NCBI GenBank assembly: GCA_934230965.1
Contig: CAKQFW010000107.1
Location: 1-7,083 of the forward strand
Direction of reading: 5' to 3'
DNA from: an uncultured Prevotella sp.
GTDB taxonomy: Bacteria > Bacteroidota > Bacteroidia > Bacteroidales > Bacteroidaceae
Length of the DNA: 7,083 nucleotides
This document shows, one piece after another, positions 1-6,838 of this stretch. Made by a program: the position numbers and the translations under genes. Every line of letters begins with the position of its first letter. The stretch's first letter is position 1. Under the pieces are notes generated by a model, which ran no database searches, was not told where the DNA came from, and saw nothing but the letters and a program-made list of their open reading frames with translations.

Positions 1-185
1 TGAAACAAATCCACCATGCTGTCACGCAATGCCCTGTATTCATCTTTATTGTCATGCAGACCTTCGCCTTTGCAAATACATACAGGTGAAGCTACTCTGC
101 ATACAGTTCCGTTAACACATTTGTATGCACCGTCACTTGAACAAAGAATGAAAGGAAGTAAAATGAATAAGAGTAATTTGTACAT
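1..185 (-). CDS. Small cysteine-rich exported protein, 5' part only (runs off the window)
   Basis: The frame opens with ATG at 185-183 and stays open for 61 codons to the window edge, so the C-terminus is missing. An in-frame TAA at 197-195 sits four codons upstream, so this is the first possible ATG; the leader between is A-rich, as is common in Bacteroidota. The protein starts MYKLLLFILLPFILC, a basic residue followed by a strong hydrophobic segment typical of a signal peptide. Cleavage is probable after SSDGA (residue 20). C15 could be a lipoprotein cysteine, but Leu at -1 makes a poor lipobox. The mature part has C23, C29, C36 and C38, then a charged stretch (KGEGLHDNKDEYRALRD) that looks helical. 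I recognise no family. It lies 171 bases behind the RHS gene on the same strand, where polymorphic toxins usually carry immunity genes, but an exported Cys-rich protein could equally be another tip-associated or unrelated product. The plus-strand frame over this region looks like a shadow. Confidence 0.6.
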   Translation of the reverse strand, partial: MYKLLLFILLPFILCSSDGAYKCVNGTVCRVASPVCICKGEGLHDNKDEYRALRDSMVDLF

Positions 186-356
186 TTTTTTATTTTATTA
201 AAGTTTCGCAAGTATTTTACATAACTTCGTAGCTAACTTGTTGGCAAATAAACAATCTGTTACCAAATTTGTCAGAGGTCTTTGGGCTCCTTTTTATAGC
301 CATTGCAATAAAATTTGTTGATTTGCTGAATATCGCAGGCTTACAAAACTTGAGTT
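186..356 (-). other. A/T-rich intergenic region between the RHS gene and the small exported protein
   Basis: The gap holds no strong stem followed by a T-run, so I see no clear terminator for the RHS transcript. Read on the minus strand, TTTATTTG at 252-245 matches seven of the eight positions of the Bacteroidetes -7 consensus TAnnTTTG apart from the second base. Its expected -33 partner is weak (about TCTG, 20 bases upstream), so a separate promoter for the downstream gene is possible but not secure. Read-through from the RHS operon is the alternative. A minus-strand frame beginning inside the RHS 3' end (423-217) crosses this gap but has no other sign of being a gene. Confidence 0.4.
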
Positions 357-830
357 TTATTTTATATGGAATGTTTGTTTTGTCCATGCAGGAATCATAA
401 GACAAGTACCAGTGATAGCACAAGTAATACGACCTCCTTCAGATGAATGAACCCAATTGCCTGATATTGTTAAATTTATTGGGTGTTTATTTCCATAGCT
501 TACATTTTTTATATATGCAATTCCTGAGAAATTTGTTTTATAAGGAGTAAAACAAGTCCCTTTATCACGATCTAAAAAATACTCATAAGAAGCATCGGGC
601 ATTTGTAATTTCGCAGAAAAATTGCCTCGTAAATCTGCCTCAGACCAAGAAAACGAAACCACATTAATGTCCAGATTCATCCTTTTTTCATGAACAAAAT
701 CCTCAATGGTTATATAGCTGTCTAAAACTACAGTTGCAGAAGCACCCCCAGCTTTATCGTCAAATGCAAATTGTACCATTCTTTTTGTTTTCTGACGCAT
801 TCTAACTCTTCTATAATGCATATAATCATT
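357..830 (-). other. Variable C-terminal tip of the RHS protein (residues about 1842-1997), unknown fold
   Basis: This is a sub-region of the RHS gene. It begins after the phylum-typical GGGKFANGAVTGAF module with a basic stretch (HYRRVRMRQKTKR, 1845-1857). A domain of about 140 residues follows (1858-1997) and looks rich in beta strands: VQFAF, ATVVLDSYITIEDFV, INVVSFSW, FSAKLQM, GIAYIKNVSYG, INLTISGNWV and RITCAITGTCLM. Cysteines are at 1933, 1977 and 1983; tryptophans at 1902, 1965 and 1989. I see no HNH, ART, deaminase, ADP-ribosyltransferase, metalloprotease HExxH or peptidase triad motif, so no activity can be assigned. Three 60-base blocks within or at the edge of this stretch gave 35%, 38% and 40% G+C, against about 60% in the core. 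It may be a novel toxin, an adhesive or binding tip, or a degenerate domain. Confidence 0.6.
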
Positions 831-3800
831 AAAGAGAAATGTAAATGCACCTGTAACAGCACCATTAGCAAATTTTCCACCTCCTATCTCATCCATTGTT
901 CCACTTATTAAAGAAGAAGCAAGTAATTTATATGTTTTAGTCATAGCGGTCTTTTTATTAATATAATTTCCGCTTAATCCAGATACCGCACCTGCAAAAA
1001 CACCATGCAACACATTTCCACCCTGCACCCCCTCAAGTGCCCCTTGCGTAAAGGCATGCTTAAATATGCACGCAATAAAATCCCTGTCGGCAGAAATGTT
1101 ATTTAGGCAACCGCTGGCTGCTCCCCAGAAACCTCCCCAGAACGTAGCCTTTGCTATCTGCCCAATATTTGCACCATTGAGAAGTGCGCCAGTCAGAGCA
1201 CCTGCAGCTCCTCCTGTGGCCCCTGCAGCTATGGCAATGCCTACGGAGGTGCCTGTGCCGAGCGTGGCGGCACCCACCACAATGCCCACGGCAGAAGCTA
1301 CCAGACTCTTCCAGTTGCGGCTCAGCCAGCTGTAGCCCGACGGATCGACAAGGGAGAGCGGGTTGTTGAGACAATAGGGGTAGCGGTTGAGGCTCTGCGT
1401 GAAGCCCGGCGACTGCACAAAGGGGTCGGGCGAGAGGAAACGTCCCACAACAGGGTCGTATATGCGCCCGTCCATGTTCACCATGTCGAACATGTCGATG
1501 TGCTCATGGCCTGTGAAGCCATGGTCATCTTTCACGTCCCATACGTTGTAGGCCAGCGTCATGGGGTCGCGGCGGCGTCCCCACGCATCGTAGTCGAGAA
1601 CCTGTATTATAGCAAGACGGTAGTCGGAGATGCACACAGTGGAGCCGAGAAGGTCTCGGCAGAAATAATAGAGGTCGGTCTCGCGCCCATTCTGCACGGC
1701 CATGGCTATGGGATTGTCGCCGAGGGCAAAGATGTAAGATGTGCGTTCGCGACTCTTGTTGGCGTTCACCTTTTCCTCGTACAGGCTGCCTATGTAGTAT
1801 TTCACCACGCCGTTGCAGTTGGCCTTTATACGGCTTTTGTCGGGGCCGTAGCAGAGCGACATGACGTTAGAGCCGGACAGGACATACACTGTTTTGTCAA
1901 GCGAGTTGTAGCGTATCTCGTCCCATGCCTTCAGGTTGCCGTCCACGGCAACAAGGCGGTTGGTGCCATCGGCGTATGTGTAGTTGCCTACGTCCGACTT
2001 GCTGACGATGTTGCCAGCCGGGTCGTAGACCACGGTAACGGCAGAGTGCCTATTGCAGTCAACGCGCTCAAGCCTATTCAGGGCATCGTAGGTGAATGTC
2101 TCCGCGATACCGTACCTGTTGCTGCGCCTTGCCGTCACGTTGCCTAAGGCATCGTAGGTGTAAGCCAGCGACAGCTGTACCCTGGGGGCTGATATGGCCG
2201 TTATGTTGCCAGTTATGGAGTCGTGGGCGGTAGTGGTCACCACGCCGTTGCCGTACTGCTCCTGCTCCACCTGTCCGCGTGCATTCATGGCCAGCAGTTT
2301 CCAGTACACCGTCTTGTTGTCAGCATTGATGACCGATGTCAGGAAGCCGTTGGCATCGTAGCTGCGCTTCACTTTCAGACCGGCAGGGTAGCTTATGTGT
2401 TCGGGCAGTCCGAGCGCGTTGTAAGAAGTCTGTACTACAAATGTGCTGCCGTCCACGTCAGTGGTTTCGCCCGTCACGCGCCCGTAGCCATCGTAGGCGT
2501 ACCTCTTTGAAGAGCCGTCGGCGGCCACCGAGCTTACAGCCCCTTTCCATCCCTCGTCGTATGTGGTGGTGAACGTAAGGTCGGGGCGGCTCTCTCTTAC
2601 AAGTCTTCCGCCACGGTCGTAGCTGTATGTCGTAGTGCCGTGCGCGTCCTCGTGCGCTACCAGCTCCCCGAAGGCGTTGTAGGTGTCACGCGACACCCCC
2701 ATGTCGGGGTCGTCGAGCATTGTGCGGTGTCCTGCAAGGTCGTACTCCGACACAATGGTGGTACGCGGTCCCTCCACACGGATGCAGTTGCCGTCCACGT
2801 CATATTTATAATGTATGTATCCGCTCATAGCGTCCACACTCTCCACAAGCCTTCCGTTAAGGTCGCTGGTCTTGTACGAGCTGTGTCCAAGCGCATCAGT
2901 TATGGTGTTTCTCAGGCCGTCGTAAGAAAAGCGGGTGGTGCTGCCGTCTGGCTTTGTCTGTACGGTGGTACGCCCCACGGCATCGTAGCTGTTGGTGTTC
3001 CACAACACGCTGGTGCCAGCAAAATACGGCTCAGAACTTTTTACTACCTGTCCAAGCACGTTGTACACTATGTCGGCATACACTTTCCTGCCGAACGGGG
3101 CATCGGTAACGGTGCGCAGCGTCCTGCCGTAGCTGTCGTAATAGACGGCAGACGAGGGCTGGCCGGTGCTCTGGCTGTACTCAAAGTAGACGGCTCCTTC
3201 TGGAGCCTCCTCCATGCCACTGCACCACCCAGTGGACTTCGACGTTTCGGCTATTGGAGTGGTAGCATGAACAAGCTGCCCGAAGCTGTCGTAGCGGTAC
3301 TCGGTGGTGAAACCGTTGGTATCGGTTTCCTTCATCACCACGCCGAGCACATCGTCGACGGCGCTTTCAGTGGTGAAGCCGAGGCTGCTGGTGGATGAAA
3401 CGAGGAGGCGCCCCCTAGCATCATAACCGGTCTTTTCGGTGCGCGGCTCAGTGCCGTCGAGCGGTGCTGTGGTGCTTTCGGTCACGTTGCCGTACTTGTC
3501 GTGTATGTATGTCTTGCGGTAGCCCAGCGCGGTGTTGCCCGGCTCAAAGGTTTCGGACGTGAGGAGTCCTGTCACGCGGTCATACTCAAAGGTGGAGGAG
3601 CGTGATACCTCACTTCCGTTTTCCGACTTTGTGACGGTTGATGACAGCAGGCGGCCGAGCATCCAAGCCGGCGTGTTGTTGGAGTAGGTGCTTTCGGTTA
3701 CGGTAACCACATCGCCAGTGCGTGTCGTGTTTGCCGTCACGTTGCCGTAGCTGTCGTATTCGGTTGTTGTGTATGAGTCGGACAGCAGTGTGCCTGAATT

Positions 3801-6350
3801 GTATTCGTATGTCTTCTCGCTGACAGCGGTCGGCGTGTACACGAACACGCGGCTATCTTGTGGCAGTGTAATGAGACTGTTGGTGTATTCGCTCTCGGAG
3901 AGCAGCTTGCTGCCGCGCCATACCGACTGGCGGCTTTTCAGACCGAGAACGTACTTGTCGGTGTTGGCCTCGTAGGTGCAGGTTTCGGATATGCCGGTGC
4001 TCTTGTCTGTGGCAACAAACGTCCCGAAGCCGAGCAGTCCGCGTCCGGCCTTGTGCAGTATGGCATTGCTGTAACAGTATTCTGTCGTCCTGGTGAAGCC
4101 GCCAGACTGCACATCGTCTACGGCAGCCACCACGGGCCATGAAAGGCCCGGCGACACGAGCGGATAGGTGCAAGACTTGTCGCTTGTGTAGACGCTGTTG
4201 TCGCTCAGGTACTTGTAGTGTATGTCGGTGCGGTTGCCCAGACCGTCGGCTATGCCAGTGAGGAGGCTGTTCACGCCGTCGGGCATGACAAGCAGCTGGT
4301 AGCCGTCCCAGTAGCTCTTGTCCCAGGTGGAGGTACACACAAAGTCGGTCTTGCCGTCACCGTTAAAGTCGCCAGTGTAGAACCGCCACTTGTCTGCGGC
4401 ATATACGCCGCATCCGCTGTCTTGCGGATAAAAATTTCCGAGGCCATCGTTGATGTAGACTTTTGGTCTGGTCATGTTGTCGCCAGAAGATTCACTGTCC
4501 ACGGCATGTATGTCGTCGAAGCCGTCGCCATTGATGTCGGCAACGAACAGCAGTGTCTTGCGTGCGTCGAAAGGCTTGTCGTGGTATGATTTCTTGAAAC
4601 TGCCGTTGCCGAGCGAATAGTATATGCACCATTCCGACCATCCGCCGCTGTTGGGGTCGTCGTCATAGCCCGTGAGCAGAAGGTCGGTCTTGCCGTCGCC
4701 GTTGAAGTCGCCTGTATGGATATGGTGCTTGCTTGTGGGCCATATTGCCACTGTAGCGAGATTCAGCTTGCCCATGCCGTTGCTCTGCAGGAGTCGGCAG
4801 CCGTCCTTGTCAAGGTTTAGAATGTCTGTCAGGCCGTCACCGTTGAAGTCGCCGAATTCAAGATGTCCCCACTTGCTGTGTTCCATTACTGTCTCGGTGT
4901 CGGAGAGAGGGTTGACGGCGTTGCCGTCAACCGCCGAGCGCAGAAGCTCGTATGTGCTTGAGTTGTTGTACCACACGAACAGGTCGGCAGCTCCGTCACC
5001 GTTTATTTCCACTGGCTGCATGCCGAAATCGGTGGAGAGGGACAGCACGCTTCTGCTGAAGGCCAAGGATGTGTTGCCGCCGCTGTTGGCGGCAAGGTAG
5101 AGGTCGCAGTTGTGGTATTTGCCGGAATGGCAGCGCTTCACTATTATGTCATCGCAGCCGTCGCCGTTGAAGTCGCCGCACATCACATCTTCCATCTCGT
5201 CGTCATCCCACTGCCATGTGCCTTCCGACGCTGAAACAAAGCCGTTGCCGTTGCTAAGGAACAGTTTCCAGCCTGACCATCCGGCTTTCTTGTCCTGCGG
5301 TGTGGCGAGTATGTCGGCCTTGCCGTCACCGTTGAAATCGCCTACTGTCAGCTTGGCCTTGTGTATGTAGCCGGTATGGGTATAGTTGATGTTCTTTACC
5401 TTGAAGTTGTCTATCGTGGCCCATGTGAAGCGTGTGGGGTTCTTGTGCGTGCCGTCGGCAGCCCTCTCCGTGACGCTTGACAGGAGATGCTTGCGGTTCA
5501 CCGTTCTGTATTCAAATTCGAACGTCCGTACCTTCTGTTCCTCATAATACAGGGAAATGGAAGATATTACCATGCTCTTGTGTACAGGCACACCGCACAC
5601 ATAGGTGGTGGGAGAATACTCATTCTTGGTATATGTAAAGCGTACTGATGCGTATGGCGAGAGTCCCGCATTGTCGTTGCCGGTATAGTCGATGCGTGAC
5701 ACGCGGAAATCGTTCTCTGAGGCATCGCCGTCGTATGTCACCTTGTAATAGTTGCCTGCTGTGTCGGTGACCTTCGTTACAAGCCAAAACAGGGTGTTGG
5801 CCGACGTTCTGGCTCCGAGTGCTTCAGAGAGCGGCAGGTACTCGTATGTAAGCCCCGACTTTGTTTTCACGGTGAAGGTCTTGGGCACGCCATTGCCGTA
5901 TGTAGCGGTGACCTTTGCAAAGTTGTTAATCTCTGTAACGTAGTCGGACCCGCCAAATGAGCTCGGTATCAGCCGCTGGCCGTCGAGTGAGAAGCTGTCG
6001 TAGCCTGTAAAGGTGACAGCCCTTGCCATTCCGTCATGGAACATGTCCGCCGGTGTGCGGCTTATCACGGAAAGTCCATCAAGGTCGAAACCATAGCCCA
6101 GCAGGCCGTCCTTGGTGGAGCTGCTGTAGTTCACCGACAGACAAGGCTTCATGCCACCGGTGCCTGGCAGTGCAGGTATTGGTATGTTGTAAGCCACTTG
6201 CCCTGTGGGCGTTATCTGGAAATCATCGCCGATCTTGCCTACTATACCGCCATCGGTGCCGCCTTTCTCACGGCCTTCATACAAGCTGGATTGCGCCTGG
6301 CATAGCAGTGAGAGGAGTGATAAGAGCAATAAAAAGAAATGACGTGCCAT
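357..6350 (-). CDS. Exported SpvB/FG-GAP/RHS repeat protein with a variable C-terminal tip (polymorphic toxin-like)
   Basis: The protein has 1997 residues. ATG at 6350-6348 follows the upstream stop by five bases and leads directly into a signal peptide (MARHFFLLLLSLLSLLCQA, probable cleavage after A19), which fixes the start. Domains in order: an SpvB-like N-terminus about 41-100 (QITPTGQVAYNIPIPALPG, then LGYGFDLDGLSVISR); seven FG-GAP/VCBS repeats with DxNGDGxxD cores at 338, 393, 448, 501, 548, 605 and 661; a TcdB-middle-like segment about 696-714 (LLTGIADGLGNRTDIHYKY) with GRGLLGF at 769-775; YD repeats from about 865 to 1442 and beyond; the RHS-associated core about 1561-1673 (DLLGST, GFTGHEH, SPDP at 1640-1643, then PLSLVDPSGY with D1669). 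The PxxxxDPxG pattern is where family members can cleave themselves. After it come a Gly/Ala-rich hydrophobic tract (about 1682-1750), a GGGKFANGAVTGAF module (1823-1836) and an unrecognised tip. The architecture is known from TcB/TcC toxin cocoons and Bacteroidota RHS proteins; toxicity here is inferred. The 3' end is much more A/T-rich than the rest. Confidence 0.93.
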   Translation of the reverse strand: MARHFFLLLLSLLSLLCQAQSSLYEGREKGGTDGGIVGKIGDDFQITPTGQVAYNIPIPALPGTGGMKPCLSVNYSSSTKDGLLGYGFDLDGLSVISRTPADMFHDGMARAVTFTGYDSFSLDGQRLIPSSFGGSDYVTEINNFAKVTATYGNGVPKTFTVKTKSGLTYEYLPLSEALGARTSANTLFWLVTKVTDTAGNYYKVTYDGDASENDFRVSRIDYTGNDNAGLSPYASVRFTYTKNEYSPTTYVCGVPVHKSMVISSISLYYEEQKVRTFEFEYRTVNRKHLLSSVTERAADGTHKNPTRFTWATIDNFKVKNINYTHTGYIHKAKLTVGDFNGDGKADILATPQDKKAGWSGWKLFLSNGNGFVSASEGTWQWDDDEMEDVMCGDFNGDGCDDIIVKRCHSGKYHNCDLYLAANSGGNTSLAFSRSVLSLSTDFGMQPVEINGDGAADLFVWYNNSSTYELLRSAVDGNAVNPLSDTETVMEHSKWGHLEFGDFNGDGLTDILNLDKDGCRLLQSNGMGKLNLATVAIWPTSKHHIHTGDFNGDGKTDLLLTGYDDDPNSGGWSEWCIYYSLGNGSFKKSYHDKPFDARKTLLFVADINGDGFDDIHAVDSESSGDNMTRPKVYINDGLGNFYPQDSGCGVYAADKWRFYTGDFNGDGKTDFVCTSTWDKSYWDGYQLLVMPDGVNSLLTGIADGLGNRTDIHYKYLSDNSVYTSDKSCTYPLVSPGLSWPVVAAVDDVQSGGFTRTTEYCYSNAILHKAGRGLLGFGTFVATDKSTGISETCTYEANTDKYVLGLKSRQSVWRGSKLLSESEYTNSLITLPQDSRVFVYTPTAVSEKTYEYNSGTLLSDSYTTTEYDSYGNVTANTTRTGDVVTVTESTYSNNTPAWMLGRLLSSTVTKSENGSEVSRSSTFEYDRVTGLLTSETFEPGNTALGYRKTYIHDKYGNVTESTTAPLDGTEPRTEKTGYDARGRLLVSSTSSLGFTTESAVDDVLGVVMKETDTNGFTTEYRYDSFGQLVHATTPIAETSKSTGWCSGMEEAPEGAVYFEYSQSTGQPSSAVYYDSYGRTLRTVTDAPFGRKVYADIVYNVLGQVVKSSEPYFAGTSVLWNTNSYDAVGRTTVQTKPDGSTTRFSYDGLRNTITDALGHSSYKTSDLNGRLVESVDAMSGYIHYKYDVDGNCIRVEGPRTTIVSEYDLAGHRTMLDDPDMGVSRDTYNAFGELVAHEDAHGTTTYSYDRGGRLVRESRPDLTFTTTYDEGWKGAVSSVAADGSSKRYAYDGYGRVTGETTDVDGSTFVVQTSYNALGLPEHISYPAGLKVKRSYDANGFLTSVINADNKTVYWKLLAMNARGQVEQEQYGNGVVTTTAHDSITGNITAISAPRVQLSLAYTYDALGNVTARRSNRYGIAETFTYDALNRLERVDCNRHSAVTVVYDPAGNIVSKSDVGNYTYADGTNRLVAVDGNLKAWDEIRYNSLDKTVYVLSGSNVMSLCYGPDKSRIKANCNGVVKYYIGSLYEEKVNANKSRERTSYIFALGDNPIAMAVQNGRETDLYYFCRDLLGSTVCISDYRLAIIQVLDYDAWGRRRDPMTLAYNVWDVKDDHGFTGHEHIDMFDMVNMDGRIYDPVVGRFLSPDPFVQSPGFTQSLNRYPYCLNNPLSLVDPSGYSWLSRNWKSLVASAVGIVVGAATLGTGTSVGIAIAAGATGGAAGALTGALLNGANIGQIAKATFWGGFWGAASGCLNNISADRDFIACIFKHAFTQGALEGVQGGNVLHGVFAGAVSGLSGNYINKKTAMTKTYKLLASSLISGTMDEIGGGKFANGAVTGAFTFLFNDYMHYRRVRMRQKTKRMVQFAFDDKAGGASATVVLDSYITIEDFVHEKRMNLDINVVSFSWSEADLRGNFSAKLQMPDASYEYFLDRDKGTCFTPYKTNFSGIAYIKNVSYGNKHPINLTISGNWVHSSEGGRITCAITGTCLMIPAWTKQTFHIK
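1330..1350 (-). other. RHS core end and candidate self-cleavage site (PLSLVDPSGY)
   Basis: The codons for D1669-P-S-G-Y1673 fall here and close the RHS-associated core. The preceding residues fit PxxxxDPxG followed by an aromatic residue. In Rhs/TcC proteins this motif is part of the aspartyl autoprotease that releases the C-terminal region inside the RHS shell. Cleavage in this protein is inferred; it would release a 324-residue fragment from S1674 to K1997. Confidence 0.6.
2000..3765 (-). repeat. YD (RHS) repeat region
   Basis: Residues about 865-1450 carry many YD repeats of the form (Y)xYDxxGxxxxxxxxxG. Examples are EYDSYGNVT (864), YDARGRLL, YRYDSFGQLV, YDAVGRT, YKYDVDGNCI, EYDLAGHRT, YAYDGYGRVTGE, YTYDALGNVTARR and YDPAGNIVSK (1442). 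In RHS and teneurin proteins these repeats wind into a large hollow beta-barrel shell. The length here would be enough for a full shell closed by the core domain that follows. Repeats are diverged at the DNA level, with recurring plus-strand pieces such as gcatcgtag and ccgtagctgtcgta. Confidence 0.9.
4335..5345 (-). repeat. Seven tandem FG-GAP/VCBS calcium-binding repeats
   Basis: These repeats encode residues about 336-672. The cores are DFNGDGKAD (338), DFNGDGCDD (393), EINGDGAAD (448), DFNGDGLTD (501), DFNGDGKTD (548), DINGDGFDD (605) and DFNGDGKTD (661), spaced 47-57 residues apart. The third has Glu in place of the first Asp and so may bind calcium less well. Seven such units are what a seven-bladed beta-propeller would need, and Tc toxin TcB subunits carry a related propeller. 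On the plus strand the cores appear as near-identical copies of a string such as ccgtcaccgttgaagtcgcc, so conservation extends to the DNA level in several copies. Confidence 0.9.
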
Positions 6351-6355
6351 AGTTT

Positions 6356-6757
6356 TTATTTCTTTGTCAGTTTGTATGATTGTGACAGCTCACGTCCGCG
6401 AACGTTCAGGAAGTATATGCCGGGCTTCAAGGCAGAAGTGTCGAGCGTGTTGAGACCGTTCTTTATTTCTGCGGCAGTTGCCGTTATGCCGTCAACATCG
6501 GAAAGCATGCAGTTTAGCCTCTCGCCATTGGCTATGCTGTCGGCCTTAATGCTGAGGGTTGCATGAAACTCTGGAAAATCAATGACAGTTATTTTTGCCC
6601 CGTTTCTGTAAAGGGCTGTCTGCACCTTTGCTACTTTCTGCGCCTTTGTGCGCGATGTGCAGCATCCGGTGTCATTGTAGGTGTAGTTTACTTGTCCTTG
6701 CACGTTGTGGCAGAAGGCAAAGGTCATGACAAATGTAAGAATAGACCAGTGTGTCAT
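6356..6757 (-). CDS. Small exported protein with a T9SS-like C-terminal sorting domain
   Basis: The protein has 133 residues from ATG at 6757-6755. A GTG 16 codons upstream (6805) would lengthen it, but that codon overlaps the likely promoter -7 box and would bury the signal peptide behind a polar stretch, so ATG is chosen. The N-terminus is a signal peptide (MTHWSILTFVMTFAFCHNVQG, cleavage near G21). The mature start has a CC pair (32-33) within YNDTGCCTSRTKAQK. Most of the rest resembles a type IX secretion type A sorting domain: a beta-rich segment (about 56-100), then TLDTSALKPGIYFLNV with G113-I-Y-F116, and a lysine-rich end SYKLTKK. In Porphyromonas and relatives this tail directs export across the outer membrane and surface attachment. 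Here almost nothing but the sorting domain is present, so cargo function is unknown. Its stop lies five bases before the RHS start, which suggests co-transcription and probably coupled translation. It may be an accessory or carrier for the RHS protein (inference). Confidence 0.8.
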   Translation of the reverse strand: MTHWSILTFVMTFAFCHNVQGQVNYTYNDTGCCTSRTKAQKVAKVQTALYRNGAKITVIDFPEFHATLSIKADSIANGERLNCMLSDVDGITATAAEIKNGLNTLDTSALKPGIYFLNVRGRELSQSYKLTKK

Positions 6758-6804
6758 AAGCTTTCGGCTTTTATTAATAGGGTTAGTGTTGATGTTTGTG
6801 GTCA

Positions 6805-6838
6805 CAAATTTAGATAAAATTTCCGAATTATAAGCAAG
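6805..6838 (-). promoter_or_regulatory. Bacteroidetes-type promoter for the two-gene operon
   Basis: On the minus strand TAAATTTG at 6812-6805 is a full match to the Bacteroidetes -7 consensus TAnnTTTG. CTTG at 6838-6835 is a three-of-four match to the -33 box TTTG, with 22 bases between the boxes, slightly longer than usual. Transcription would begin near 6800 and give a leader of about 40 bases before ATG at 6757. That leader is A-rich near the start codon (AATAAAAGCCGAAAGCTT) and has no clear Shine-Dalgarno sequence, as expected for the phylum. Confidence 0.6.

Noticed and set aside
16..201. Plus-strand frame of 61 codons at the left edge
   Set aside because: The opposite strand carries a better gene with a signal peptide and cysteine pattern. 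The plus frame has neither.
345..358. Inverted repeat AAAACTTGAGTTTT at the RHS stop, considered as a terminator
   Set aside because: The stem is nearly all A/T with almost no loop, overlaps the stop codon and has no following T-run, so it would be too weak.
217..423. Minus-strand frame of 68 codons overlapping the RHS 3' end
   Set aside because: It starts inside the RHS tip in another frame and has no start-site or domain support. It is kept only as a low-interest note on the gap.
1500..2147. Plus-strand open frame of 215 codons
   Set aside because: It is antisense to the end of the YD-repeat region and the RHS core, with low-complexity V/A/H-rich translation. It is a shadow.
2640..3398. 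Long plus-strand open frame (252 codons) opposite the RHS gene
   Set aside because: It lies wholly inside the YD-repeat region of a well-supported gene and its translation has no recognisable domain. Open antisense frames are expected in G+C-rich repeats.
4335..5345. Regularly spaced near-identical 20-base strings resembling a CRISPR array
   Set aside because: They are in frame within the RHS gene and encode DFNGDG calcium-binding cores about 150 bases apart, so they are protein repeats.
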